Of a stretch of 64,000 nucleotides of DNA, positions 54,438 to 63,265 are shown in pieces. The DNA comes from Caldicellulosiruptor acetigenus (lineage in GTDB: Bacteria; Bacillota; Thermoanaerobacteria; Caldicellulosiruptorales; Caldicellulosiruptoraceae), in NCBI RefSeq assembly GCF_026914305.1, contig NZ_CP113866.1:2360001-2424000 (forward strand). The letters are read 5' to 3'. The notes under the pieces were generated by a model that was not told where the DNA came from, did not search any database, and worked only from the letters and a program-made list of their open reading frames with translations. The position numbers and the translations under genes were made by a program. The stretch's first letter is position 1. Each line of letters starts with the position of its first letter.

Positions 54438-54815
54438 TTGAAAAACCAAGATGGTTCTAAAAAAGTTGATTTATGCAGCTGCAGTATAATCCACAATGAC
54501 ATTGTTCAAAAAGTAAAAGAAAGTCTTCCAAATGAAGAGACCATGTTTGACCTTTCTGAGTTTTTCAAGGTTTTTTCAGACTCAACACGCATAAAAATCT
54601 TAAGCAGTCTCTTGCTTTCTGAGATGTGTGTATGCGACTTGGCAGCGGTCTTGAACACATCTCAGTCGGCGATATCTCACCAGCTAAGGCTACTAAAAGC
54701 TTTCAGGTTAGTTAAGAGCAGAAAGGCTGGCAAAGTTGTGTATTATTCTCTTTCGGATGACCATGTAAAAAGCATAATTGAACTTGGTCTTGCGCATCTT
54801 AGCGAAAACCAGTAG
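54438..54815 (+). CDS. ArsR/SmtB-family metal-responsive repressor, CadC-like
   Basis: This 125-residue winged-helix repressor has metal-ligand candidates in three places: N-terminal DLCSCSIIH (Cys12, Cys14), the recognition helix region EMCVCDLA (near 62-64), and the C-terminal helix DDHVKSIIELGLAH. The first two match the CadC Cd/Pb/Bi site; the last resembles the zinc site of SmtB/CzrA. Together they suggest Cd, Pb or Zn sensing. The TTG start follows GAGGTGA. It precedes a cation P-type ATPase by 19 bases; release from the operator at 54391-54404 would turn both on. Confidence 0.9.
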   Translation: MKNQDGSKKVDLCSCSIIHNDIVQKVKESLPNEETMFDLSEFFKVFSDSTRIKILSSLLLSEMCVCDLAAVLNTSQSAISHQLRLLKAFRLVKSRKAGKVVYYSLSDDHVKSIIELGLAHLSENQ

Positions 54816-54834
54816 ATGAGAGGATGAGGCAGAC

Positions 54835-56922
54835 TTGGCAAAAGTAAATGTAGAATTAATTTTAGAAAATCTTTCATGTGCCCATTGTGCTCAAAAGATT
54901 GAAGAAAAGGTGGCAAAGCTCCCTTTTGCAGAAAGCGTCTCTTTGAATTTTGTAACAAAGAAGCTCTCAGCAAAGGTTGAACAAAAGTCCTACAGTGCAT
55001 TTGTTGAAGCGGTAAAGAGGATTGCAGATGAAATTGACCCTGGGGTAAGTGTATTAGAGGCGCCAAAAGAAAAGCCAATGCTAAACAGAGGTGAAATCTT
55101 ACTTGTAGTAATCTCTGCTGCGTTTTTTGGAGCAGGACTTTTAACAAGAAAAGAAGGTTTTGCTTTAATCTTTTTCCTTGTCTCATACCTTCTTTCGGGA
55201 AAAAATGTTATCTTAAGCTTTTTTAAAAACCTCAGAAAACTTCAAGTATTTGATGAAAATTTTCTGATGACAGTTGCAACATTATCAGCTATTTTCTTAA
55301 AAGAGTACCCCGAAGCAGCGTCTGTTATGCTTCTTTACAAAATTGGTCAAATACTTGAGGATGTTGCACTAAACAAGTCAAGAAAAACCATACAAGCTCT
55401 CAAGCACCTTGAAATAGACTATGCAAACTTGAAAATTGGCAATAGCATCAGGAAAGTAAATCCAAAAGATGTTGTGCCTGGTGATATAGTGGTGGTAAAA
55501 CCGGGTGAAAGAGTGCCGGTTGATGGAACTGTAGTATCTGGAAAATCATTTTTGGATACATCTGCTATTACAGGTGAGTCAAAGCTTTTTGCTGCAGGCC
55601 CAAATGACAAGGTTTTAGCCGGCACTGTGGTAGTTGACGGGTTCTTGGAAATCAGAGCTCAAAGTTTTTACAAAGATTCTTCTTTGCACAGAATAATAGA
55701 GATTGTTGAAAATGCATCTGCCAACAAATCAAAAATGGAAAGGTTTATAACAAGGTTTGCAAAGGTATACACACCGGCAGTAGTTGCATTAGCAACAGCA
55801 TTTGCCATTTTGCCACCACTGTTATTTGACCAGCCTTTTAAACTGTGGATTTACAGGGCAGCTATTTTTTTAATTATCTCCTGCCCTTGCAGCCTTGTTA
55901 TATCTGTGCCGCTTTCATATTTTGCGTCAATTTCAAAGCTTTCTTCAAAGGGAATACTGGTAAAAGGTTCTCAATTTATTGATATTCTTGCATCAAAAAT
56001 AGGTAGTTTCCTTTTTGACAAAACTGGAACAATCACAAATGGGGTTCTTTCTGTTGAAAAGATTGTACCTGTGGGAATTTCGCAGCAAGAGTTTTTGAAA
56101 ATTCTTATAAGCATTGAAAGCCTTTCAAACCACCCGATAGCAAAGTCTATATTAAAAGGAATTGGAGAAAATAGTCTTTCTCTTTCCTCTGTACAAGAGC
56201 TCAAAGAACATCCCGGAAGAGGAATAGAAGGGATTGTTGATGGCAAAAAGGTTTTGATAGGAACAAAAGAGTTTTTGCAAGAAAATGGAGTTGAAATAGA
56301 CCACAGCTCTGAAGTATCTCCTGAACTTTCGTACATCTTTGTCTCATCTGACGGGAAATTCTGCGGGTATGTAGCCTTGAGAGATTCTTTAAAAGATGAT
56401 GTAAAAAAGGTTTTAAATGACCTCAAAAGCTTTGGCGCAAAGATATATCTCTTGACAGGTGACAAAAAAGAGGCGGCAGAAAAAATTGCCAAACGTCTTA
56501 CGATAGATGGGGTCTTCTCAGAACTTCTACCAGAAGAGAAGGTAAGAGTGGCTGAAAAAATAAAACTTGAAAATAAAGAGCAGGGATACGTTGTATTTGT
56601 GGGAGACGGAACAAATGATTCGCCCGCCCTCTCTGTGTGTGATGTTGGAATTTCATTTGCAGGCAGTGCAAGTTATCTTGCAACAGTGGCAGCAGACATT
56701 GTTCTTCTTGATGAAAAGCTATCTAAGATTGTAGATTTAATAAAAGATTCAAGGTTCACAAGAAAGATTGTCATTCAAAATATTGTTCTTTCTCTCGGGA
56801 TAAAATTTGCGGTGATGTTTTTAGGAGTCTTGGGAGTTGCAAATCTGTGGGAAGCAGTTGTGGCTGACACCGGTGCAATGCTTTTAGCAGTTTTGAATTC
56901 TTTGAGAGTGCTCAAAAAGTAA
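54835..56922 (+). CDS. cadA: Heavy-metal P1B-type ATPase (Cd/Zn/Pb efflux)
   Basis: The 695-residue pump has an N-terminal HMA domain with LSCAHCAQK (CxxC, residues 14-17), about eight membrane spans and TGES (actuator) near residue 248. The CPC motif in SCPCSLVISVPLSYF, near residue 350, marks soft-metal pumps. DKTGTITNG (phosphorylated Asp) lies near 400 and GDGTNDSPAL near 600. Together with the CadC-like repressor it forms a metal-efflux operon. Cd, Zn or Pb specificity is inferred from the partner; CPC with SPLSYF-type flanks fits the Zn/Cd class better than copper. Confidence 0.93.
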   Translation: MAKVNVELILENLSCAHCAQKIEEKVAKLPFAESVSLNFVTKKLSAKVEQKSYSAFVEAVKRIADEIDPGVSVLEAPKEKPMLNRGEILLVVISAAFFGAGLLTRKEGFALIFFLVSYLLSGKNVILSFFKNLRKLQVFDENFLMTVATLSAIFLKEYPEAASVMLLYKIGQILEDVALNKSRKTIQALKHLEIDYANLKIGNSIRKVNPKDVVPGDIVVVKPGERVPVDGTVVSGKSFLDTSAITGESKLFAAGPNDKVLAGTVVVDGFLEIRAQSFYKDSSLHRIIEIVENASANKSKMERFITRFAKVYTPAVVALATAFAILPPLLFDQPFKLWIYRAAIFLIISCPCSLVISVPLSYFASISKLSSKGILVKGSQFIDILASKIGSFLFDKTGTITNGVLSVEKIVPVGISQQEFLKILISIESLSNHPIAKSILKGIGENSLSLSSVQELKEHPGRGIEGIVDGKKVLIGTKEFLQENGVEIDHSSEVSPELSYIFVSSDGKFCGYVALRDSLKDDVKKVLNDLKSFGAKIYLLTGDKKEAAEKIAKRLTIDGVFSELLPEEKVRVAEKIKLENKEQGYVVFVGDGTNDSPALSVCDVGISFAGSASYLATVAADIVLLDEKLSKIVDLIKDSRFTRKIVIQNIVLSLGIKFAVMFLGVLGVANLWEAVVADTGAMLLAVLNSLRVLKK

Positions 56923-56994
56923 AAAAAGAGGTATAATATTTAAGAGGGGGATTTGCGCTTTCTATTTTAGTTTGCCAAAAAGAGGTGTTTTGGG

Positions 56995-57411
56995 ATGATA
57001 GAGATGTATGTTAAAAACGTAGCATTTTTTGAAGAAGGGGGAGGATTTGCGGTTCTTCTTTGCGACAAGAACAACAAAATGGTACTCCCTATCTTCATAG
57101 GCCCGCTTGAGGCTCAGTCAATTGCACTTGCGCTTGAAAAACAAAAGTTTCCACGCCCTCTGACGCACGACCTTATGGTTGAGATTATGCAAAAGTTTTC
57201 AATTTCCATCCAGAAAGCTGTAATTACAGATATAAGGGACGGAACATACTATGCAGAGATTTATTTAAAAGACTACAACAATGTAATTTCTGTCATAGAT
57301 TCAAGACCGAGCGATGCAATTGCGCTTGCTCTTAGGGTAAACTGCCCAATTTATATGACACCAAAACTCATAGAGTTTACCTATAAGTACGAAGAGCTAA
57401 TTCCTCAGTAA
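56995..57411 (+). CDS. Bifunctional-nuclease (DUF151) family protein
   Basis: The 138-residue protein shows the DUF151 signature: VLPIFIGPLEAQSIALALE near residue 32, RPLTHDLMVEIMQKF near 53, and SRPSDAIALALRVNCPIY near 100. A plant relative has reported DNase/RNase activity; the bacterial function is uncertain. AAGAGGTG precedes the ATG. It follows the P-type ATPase by 72 bases and has a TATAAT-like -10 at 56932-56937, so it may be a separate unit. It ends 6 bases from the convergent PIG-L gene. Confidence 0.88.
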   Translation: MIEMYVKNVAFFEEGGGFAVLLCDKNNKMVLPIFIGPLEAQSIALALEKQKFPRPLTHDLMVEIMQKFSISIQKAVITDIRDGTYYAEIYLKDYNNVISVIDSRPSDAIALALRVNCPIYMTPKLIEFTYKYEELIPQ

Positions 57412-57417
57412 AAAGAC

Positions 57418-58881
57418 CTATTTGAGCTCAATTACCTTCCATGCGCTTCTGTCAAGCTGACGACCCAGAAATTCTGTGCGCACGCTCAAATAAAGCATGT
57501 TTGGATTTTGTAAATCTTTTTTGGGAAATATTATTTCAATCTGATTCTTTTTTCTGCGCATCTTGGCATTTTGAGCTGAAAAAGCAGGGCTTGTCATGGT
57601 CTTTATTACATTCATTTTGCTGCCAGAAACTAAAACATACATCCTGCCAAGATACTTGTAATTTTCAAATGCTCTTATGTGAAGATAATACGAAATAAGT
57701 TTTTTAGCAGAACCAACCATTTTGATACCTATATAGATGTTCTTGCTGTCGTGCGCTGCAAATATCGATTCAATGTCAGCACCTTTTTCAAAAATGAGGG
57801 ACCATATGTCGTGTGTCGGCTCCTTGCTAACTAAATACTTGTCTGAAAACAGGTTATCACCCTCATATTTTTTTGCATTTTTACTATCAATCTTTGCAAA
57901 CAGTTCGTTTTGACGGACAAATGCCTCCAAAAATCCTCTCATGACCTTCATCTGAGAGTGGTAGTCTGAGATTGAATTTGATTTTCTTTCTATCATATAG
58001 TCATCCAGTGGTACCTGATACCACTTTGTATCTGTAAACGCAAGCTTGAAAGGCGGGACAAGATACATCTGAGGGTGCTTGCCAAAAGGTGTCGGCCAGT
58101 CGCCCCTGTGCACAAGATACTGCCATTCCTCACACTTATAGTTTAGCGTCAGGATGGAAAACTTGACAAATGCCGATGTTGCCCAGTGGTCAGGATGCTG
58201 GTCGCGTGAGTATGGATAGATTATTAAATCAGGTTCAAATGATTTTATTATGCTCTGAATATTTTTCACAACGTTTATTCCTTTGTACTCTACTCCTCTC
58301 TGATAGGAGTTTGAATACGGACTTTTGAATGTACGTGTTAAAGGACTAAAATAGCTTACCTTTGAATCAAAATACTTTTCCCATAAAAACCTCAAACCCC
58401 TATCAGGATATCCTAAGAAAATTATATCTTCTCTCCTCAAGCCCAAGTCCTCAAGCGCATGGATTGTTTCATTCTGGCGAAGATAGCCAAACCTTATGTA
58501 GTCATCAGGGCTTAGTCTAATCTTGCCAAAGTTCTGACCCGCAGCACGGGTAAACCCGTCACCGTTTGTCATGACAACAACTTTGACTTTACTTCCACCC
58601 AAAAGCGCTTTTTGTATCACACCTGCAGAAGATAGTGTTTCATCGTCGCAGTGTGGTGCAAAGATTAGTATCCTTTTGTAATTTTCAACCTGAAGTTGTG
58701 GAAGCTGAGCTGAAAAAAAGTAGTTTGAAATATACTCTCTTGCCAAAAACACTAAAACATTCGCAACAATCCAGATAACAAACGCGTATAGAATATACTT
58801 GCGCTTAAATCTTATTCTTTTTTCTTTCTGGGGTTTTCTGTATACTTCACCTTCAGAAGTAGCAGCTTTGAACCTTGGCAT
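57418..58881 (-). CDS. Membrane-anchored PIG-L-family deacetylase with extra C-terminal domain
   Basis: The 487-residue protein has a basic cytosolic N-terminus, one span (residues about 30-48), then a PIG-L domain. Zinc-site motifs APHCDDETLSSAG near 75 (HxDD) and YPYSRDQHPDHWATSAF near 220 (HPDH) are visible. Residues about 350-487 form a beta-rich extra domain (IFAAHDSKNIYIGIK and KKNQIEIIFPKK) resembling a carbohydrate-binding or sandwich fold. Outside-facing orientation would let it remove N-acetyl groups from cell-surface glycans. Product and partners are unknown. It is transcribed alone. Confidence 0.85.
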   Translation of the reverse strand: MPRFKAATSEGEVYRKPQKEKRIRFKRKYILYAFVIWIVANVLVFLAREYISNYFFSAQLPQLQVENYKRILIFAPHCDDETLSSAGVIQKALLGGSKVKVVVMTNGDGFTRAAGQNFGKIRLSPDDYIRFGYLRQNETIHALEDLGLRREDIIFLGYPDRGLRFLWEKYFDSKVSYFSPLTRTFKSPYSNSYQRGVEYKGINVVKNIQSIIKSFEPDLIIYPYSRDQHPDHWATSAFVKFSILTLNYKCEEWQYLVHRGDWPTPFGKHPQMYLVPPFKLAFTDTKWYQVPLDDYMIERKSNSISDYHSQMKVMRGFLEAFVRQNELFAKIDSKNAKKYEGDNLFSDKYLVSKEPTHDIWSLIFEKGADIESIFAAHDSKNIYIGIKMVGSAKKLISYYLHIRAFENYKYLGRMYVLVSGSKMNVIKTMTSPAFSAQNAKMRRKKNQIEIIFPKKDLQNPNMLYLSVRTEFLGRQLDRSAWKVIELK

Positions 58882-58978
58882 ATACCTTTTGACCTGCTCC
58901 TTTTTTATAGCAAAGATGCTCTTTTTATTTTACACTATCTTTGATGTATTTTCCATTAAAATTTCCCTCTAAAATCGC

Positions 58979-59021
58979 AAGCGGGCAGAAGCTCTTTTAT
59001 TCTGTGAGCTCCTGCCCGCTT
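58979..59021. repeat. Long inverted repeat upstream of the PIG-L gene
   Basis: AAGCGGGCAG (58979-58988) pairs with CTGCCCGCTT (59012-59021), and AGCTC/GAGCT extends the stem inward to about 15 pairs with one mismatch. On neither strand is it followed by a convincing T run, so a terminator is possible but not certain; a leader structure for the PIG-L transcript is the alternative. Confidence 0.65.
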
Positions 59022-59055
59022 TCTATATAAAAGGAGGAAATGAACGGGGGGGATT

Positions 59056-59178
59056 TTGAGCTTATGTAAGTTTTCAAATACAGCAGTTACAAGGGGGTTG
59101 TCCGCATTTTTCTTGCCGCTTGCTGTTTACAGTTATAATTATATGTTTTTTGTATACACCAATCAATACCAAAAATAA
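59056..59178 (+). CDS. Possible 40-residue hydrophobic ORF next to a G7 tract
   Basis: A TTG at 59056 opens 40 codons starting MSLCKFSNTAVTRG, followed by a hydrophobic stretch LSAFFLPLAVYSYNYMFFVY and ending NQYQK. The G-rich run just upstream could serve as a ribosome site. Losing one G from the seven would instead join it in frame to ATG 59040, beside AAGGAGG. It overlaps the leftward promoter on the other strand. Protein-like composition but no other support. Confidence 0.25.
   Translation: MSLCKFSNTAVTRGLSAFFLPLAVYSYNYMFFVYTNQYQK
59138..59166 (-). promoter_or_regulatory. Promoter reading toward the PIG-L gene
   Basis: On the minus strand TTGATT (59161-59166) and TATAAT (59138-59143) are 17 bases apart, with a start near 59131. 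The leader to the PIG-L ATG would be about 250 bases and include the long hairpin at 58979-59021. Confidence 0.65.
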
Positions 59179-59332
59179 ATGAACTTTTTCAAGTTTCTTT
59201 CCGCTTTTTTAGCTATGTGGCTATGTGAATATTTGACCGATTTTAATAAAAATCTGTGCTTATTTTGTATACTTTAGCTATGCACAAAAACACTCTTGTC
59301 ATCCCTTATAACACTTCCCCGTTTTTTCAGTT

Positions 59333-59926
59333 TTACTCTTCATAAGCTCTCAGCTTAAAATTAACCCCCAGTTTCTGCGCAATTTTTCTGCACTCTTCTA
59401 TCTCCTCTTTTGAAATTATATCGACACACGAAACCCAGACTTCTTTTATATATTTTTTGCTCTCTTTTATAAACTCAATCACATGGTCATATATATCTTC
59501 AGCAAACGGTCTGCAAATTTCATTGTACCTTTCTTTGTTTGGGGCATTGAGACTTATTGATATCCTGTCAATAATGCCAGAGAGAAGCTGTGGTACGTTC
59601 TTTTTGTGAATATAAGATGCATGACCGTTTGTGTTGACCCTCAGCGGCACTGATGTTATCTCTTTTAACTTTTTTGCAACCTCAATTACAACATCAACCC
59701 TGATAAGTGGCTCACCATAGCCACAAAACACAATCTCATCATACTTTTGCGGGTCTTTTATCTCAAGAAGTATTTCCTCTGCTGTTGGGTCTTTTTCAAG
59801 CCAAAGGTCATATCCTTCGCCAAGCCCTCTTTCACTGTTTCTTATACAGAATATGCATGAGTTTGTGCATTTGTTTGTCACGTTTATATATAGCCTGTTG
59901 TCAATTGTATATGTTATCATTCCCAT
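59333..59926 (-). CDS. TatD-linked radical SAM protein
   Basis: This 197-residue enzyme has C20-x3-C24-x2-C27 (CTNSCIFC) and the FCGYGEPLIRVD strand near residue 70. It belongs to the group of small radical SAM proteins found next to tatD genes. The chain is short for a full radical SAM barrel, so a partner protein may complete the site. Its gene starts 27 bases after tatD, in one unit with metG. Reaction and substrate are unknown. Confidence 0.88.
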   Translation of the reverse strand: MGMITYTIDNRLYINVTNKCTNSCIFCIRNSERGLGEGYDLWLEKDPTAEEILLEIKDPQKYDEIVFCGYGEPLIRVDVVIEVAKKLKEITSVPLRVNTNGHASYIHKKNVPQLLSGIIDRISISLNAPNKERYNEICRPFAEDIYDHVIEFIKESKKYIKEVWVSCVDIISKEEIEECRKIAQKLGVNFKLRAYEE

Positions 59927-59953
59927 TTTATCTTCATTCCATCTCCATTCTTT

Positions 59954-60718
59954 TTATTTTATACCAAAAAAGTTTTTGGCATTTTGAGTTGTCTTTTCAA
60001 TTACTACATCTTCAGAAACCTCTTTTATTTGTGCAATCTTTTGTATCACATACTTCAAATAGGTAGAATCATTTCTTTTGCCCCTGTGGGGGTGTGGTGT
60101 GAGGTAGGGACTATCTGTTTCCAGCATCAAAAGTTCAATGGGGTATTCTTTTACAACCTCAATGAGCTTTTTAGCATTCTGAAAAGTGACAACACCGCCA
60201 ACTGAAATATAAATGCCATGTTTTCTCAAAATCCTGCTCATCTCAACGCTTCCCGAATAGCAGTGTATCAAAACTGGAATCTTTCCAACTGCCTTTTCAA
60301 GAAGAATATCTAAAGTGTCCTTATGTGCCTCTCTTGAATGAACAACAATTGGAAGATTTAATGCTTTTGCAACCTCAATCTGTCTTACAAAAACATCTCT
60401 TTGAACATCCCTTGGAGAAAAATCGTAGTGGTAGTCAAGTCCAATCTCGCCAATTGCAACGTTCTTTTCAAACCTTGCAAGCTCAAAAAGTGCATCTTCA
60501 AAATCATTTGGTGCATCCTTTGCCTCGTGAGGATGAATCCCAATGGTTATATAAATGTTATCATATTTTTTTGCAATTTCAATGTTTTCTTTTGAAGACT
60601 CAACAGAAGAAGAGGATGAGATGGCAATTATATTTTCTTCTTTCAGCCTTGCCATCACATCCTCTAAATCGTTCAAAAACGCTTCATCATCATAGTGAGC
60701 ATGAACATCTATTATCAT
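59954..60718 (-). CDS. tatD: TatD-family metal-dependent DNase
   Basis: This 254-residue amidohydrolase-fold protein has the metal motif DVHAHYDD at the start (HxH), GEIGLDYHYDF near 90, VVHSREAHKDTLDIL near 125, LIHCYSGS near 152 and LLMLETDSPYLTPHP near 200. TatD proteins act as 3'-5' exonucleases or DNA-repair nucleases. It overlaps metG by 4 bases (ATGA) and is followed by the linked radical SAM gene. Confidence 0.94.
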   Translation of the reverse strand: MIIDVHAHYDDEAFLNDLEDVMARLKEENIIAISSSSSVESSKENIEIAKKYDNIYITIGIHPHEAKDAPNDFEDALFELARFEKNVAIGEIGLDYHYDFSPRDVQRDVFVRQIEVAKALNLPIVVHSREAHKDTLDILLEKAVGKIPVLIHCYSGSVEMSRILRKHGIYISVGGVVTFQNAKKLIEVVKEYPIELLMLETDSPYLTPHPHRGKRNDSTYLKYVIQKIAQIKEVSEDVVIEKTTQNAKNFFGIK

Positions 60719-62676
60719 TTAACTTTTGCACCCTCTTTGATATCTTTTTCAGGTGTAATGAGGCACAGCTCATCGCCAATTGACGCTGCTAAAAGCATCC
60801 CCTGCGACTCAACACCTCTTAGCTTTGCAGGCTTTAAGTTTGCAACAACCACAATCTTCTTGCCAACAAGCTCATCAGGCGTGTAGTGTTTTGCAATGCC
60901 CGCAACAATCTGTCTCTTTTCATCTCCCAAATCAACTATAAGCTTTAATAGCTTATCTGCACCTTCAATTTTGTGCGCCTCTAAAACCTTTGCGACTTTC
61001 AGCTCAATCTTTGCAAAATCATCTATTGTAATGTATTCTTTCTGCTCTTCATTTTTGTCATCTGCGGGCACAGCTCCCTCAGGTCTTTTAACTTCTTGCT
61101 TGTTTGTATCTTCCACAGCATTTTCCTCCTTTTCAACTATTCTTGGGAAAATAGGCTCCCCTCTTTTAACCTTTGTTCCCTCTGGAATCAAGCCAAATTG
61201 CCCAGCAGTCTCCCAAGCGGTTATCTCAGGGTTTTTATCTTTTGAAATTCCAAGCTGCTCTAAAATCTTTGGTGTTGTTTGCGGCATGAACGGCTCTATC
61301 AAAATCGCCACAATCCTCAAAACCTCTGCAAGGTTGTACAGCACTGTCTTTAGCCTTGGATACTTTGACTTGTCCTTGCCAAGCACCCATGGCATTGTCT
61401 GGTCAATATACTTGTTTGCTCTTGAGATAAGCTTCCATATTTCAATCAGGGCATTTGAAAACTGAAACTCATCAAGTAGTTTGCAGACATTTTCGTATAC
61501 CTCTTTTGCAAGGTCTCTCAGCTCGTTGTCAATTTCTTCTTTTTCCTCAGGAAGGTAAATCACACCGTCAAAATACTTTTCGATCATGGCAACTGTTCTT
61601 GATAAAAGATTTCCAAGGTCGTTTGCAAGGTCGCTGTTGTGCCTGTTCTTCAGAGCTTCTTCAGAAAAATATCCATCGGCACCAAACGGAATCTCGCGCA
61701 GCAAAAAGTAACGAAGACTGTCCACACCATACTTTTGAGCAAGTACAACAGGATCAACAACATTTCCCTTGGACTTTGACATCTTGCCGCCTTCCAAAAG
61801 CAGCCAGCCATGGCCAAAAACTGTTTTGGGAAGCGGAAGACCAAGTGCCATCAGCATTGCCGGCCAGATAATTGTGTGGAACCTGACAATCTCTTTTCCA
61901 ACAAGGTGAACATCTGCCGGCCAGTATTTTTTGAACCTGCTGTCATCTTCTGACATGTAACCAAGGGCTGTTATATAGTTTGAAAGAGCGTCTATCCACA
62001 CATATATCACATGTTTTGGGTCAAACGGCACAGGAATTCCCCACTTGATGGTTGTTCTTGACACACAGACATCTTCAAGTCCAGGTTTTATAAAGTTATT
62101 TATCATCTCATTTGCGCGCGACTGGGGAACTATGAACTCTGGGTGTTCCTCTATATACCTCATCAGAGCATCCTGGTACTTTGATAGCCTGAAAAAGTAG
62201 CTCTCTTCCCTTGCCCTTTCAACAGGTCTGCCACAGTCCGGACACTTGCCGTCAATGAGCTGTCTGTCAAGCCAGAAAGACTCGCACGGTGTACAGTACC
62301 AGCCCTCATACTCACTCTTATAAATATCGCCTTGCTCATACAGCTTTGTGAATATCTTTTGAACAACCTTCTTGTGCCTCTCTTCAGTTGTTCTTATGAA
62401 ATCATCGTATGAGATGTTCATAAGCTTCCACAACTCTTTTATCGAAGCCACTATCTCATCAACGTACTGCTGGGGAGTTTTTCCAGCTTCCTGCGCCTTT
62501 CTTTCAATTTTCTGGCCATGCTCATCTGTTCCTGTCAGGAAAAACACGTCATACCCTCTTAGCCTTTTGTATCTTGCAATTGTGTCTGCTGCAACTGTGC
62601 AGTAGGTGTGACCAACATGGAGTTTGTCAGAAGGATAGTATATTGGTGTTGTTATATAAAACTTTGGTTTTTCCAT
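60715..62676 (-). CDS. metG: Methionyl-tRNA synthetase
   Basis: MetRS charges initiator and elongator tRNAs with methionine. The 653-residue protein has the HVGH (HIGH-like) motif at about residue 21, zinc-site CTPCESFW...KCPDCGRP near residues 126-148, and KMSKSKGN near 300. A C-terminal oligomerisation/tRNA-binding domain (DDFAKIELKVAKVLEAHKIE near 550) is also present. No T-box is seen before it. It leads the metG-tatD-radical SAM run and follows DUF6512 by 28 bases. Confidence 0.96.
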   Translation of the reverse strand: MEKPKFYITTPIYYPSDKLHVGHTYCTVAADTIARYKRLRGYDVFFLTGTDEHGQKIERKAQEAGKTPQQYVDEIVASIKELWKLMNISYDDFIRTTEERHKKVVQKIFTKLYEQGDIYKSEYEGWYCTPCESFWLDRQLIDGKCPDCGRPVERAREESYFFRLSKYQDALMRYIEEHPEFIVPQSRANEMINNFIKPGLEDVCVSRTTIKWGIPVPFDPKHVIYVWIDALSNYITALGYMSEDDSRFKKYWPADVHLVGKEIVRFHTIIWPAMLMALGLPLPKTVFGHGWLLLEGGKMSKSKGNVVDPVVLAQKYGVDSLRYFLLREIPFGADGYFSEEALKNRHNSDLANDLGNLLSRTVAMIEKYFDGVIYLPEEKEEIDNELRDLAKEVYENVCKLLDEFQFSNALIEIWKLISRANKYIDQTMPWVLGKDKSKYPRLKTVLYNLAEVLRIVAILIEPFMPQTTPKILEQLGISKDKNPEITAWETAGQFGLIPEGTKVKRGEPIFPRIVEKEENAVEDTNKQEVKRPEGAVPADDKNEEQKEYITIDDFAKIELKVAKVLEAHKIEGADKLLKLIVDLGDEKRQIVAGIAKHYTPDELVGKKIVVVANLKPAKLRGVESQGMLLAASIGDELCLITPEKDIKEGAKVK

Positions 62677-62704
62677 TCTGCCTTATTCCTCCTTTTAAAA
62701 ATTT

Positions 62705-63265
62705 TTATATTCCATACCTATTATGAGCAAAATCATAAAAAAGGTGAGGAATTTTGGGTGGAAAGTATGTAAGCAGCGGAAAAAGGATTAAAAGCAAAAT
62801 TATCAATATTACAAAAGGTGCTTTTTTTATCTTCTTTTTCGAAAGTGTAATTCCAAGACTAACAAGCTGAGCAATTATAATCGCCAAAAAAAGTGTCATG
62901 ATGTCAAAAAACAGGTTTTCAGTGAAAAACGCTGTGTATAAAAAGTAGAAGACAGCTGTCAAAAACGGTATCAAAAAAAGTGCCACTGACTTTCCCACAA
63001 CAAAATTTTCAAACCTTCTTCCATAGATTATATATTCAATTATGTAGAAAATAAAGCCGCCAAAAAAGCCTATCTTTAGATGTTCCCATATACTTTCATT
63101 TACTGCAAACAAAGCCCCTGTCCATTTTATCCTCCCGAAAAACTCAAATCCAAAGTGCAAAAGAGAAGATATCAAAAGAATACAAAGCATTCCTACAAAG
63201 GTTGTAATCTTGGCTCTCTTGCGATAAATTCTTTTTGAGTACGAGGATAGATAAATTTCAAACAT
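62705..63265 (-). CDS. DUF6512-like polytopic membrane protein
   Basis: The 186-residue protein has about six hydrophobic spans and a VNESIWEHLKIGFFGGFIFY segment near residue 55, a pattern of the DUF6512 group. The start is ATG 63265 with AAGGTG upstream; an extension to 63304 would overlap comB more deeply. It lies between comB and metG on the same strand. No function is known and the sequence suggests none. Confidence 0.7.
   Translation of the reverse strand: MFEIYLSSYSKRIYRKRAKITTFVGMLCILLISSLLHFGFEFFGRIKWTGALFAVNESIWEHLKIGFFGGFIFYIIEYIIYGRRFENFVVGKSVALFLIPFLTAVFYFLYTAFFTENLFFDIMTLFLAIIIAQLVSLGITLSKKKIKKAPFVILIILLLILFPLLTYFPPKIPHLFYDFAHNRYGI

Larger units (their letters stand above)
58882..59332. 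other. 451-base intergenic region with promoter, long hairpin and G7 tract
   Basis: No long gene lies here. It holds a sigma-A-like promoter reading left (59138-59166), a long hairpin (58979-59021), a strong AAGGAGG (59031-59037) followed two bases later by ATG and a run of seven G (59046-59052), and a 40-codon plus-strand ORF (59056-59178). Near 59239-59254 is a small GATTTT...AAAATC hairpin without a clear T tract. The right-hand part (59179-59332) shows nothing else I can name. Confidence 0.6.

Noticed and set aside
59040-59069. Micro-ORF MNGGDFELM beside AAGGAGG
   Set aside because: The ATG is only 2 bases after the ribosome site, too close for good initiation, and the frame is nine codons; kept only as part of the slippage idea.
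59239-59254. Hairpin GATTTT...AAAATC as a terminator of the radical SAM gene
   Set aside because: The stem is only A/T-rich with no following T tract, so termination is doubtful.
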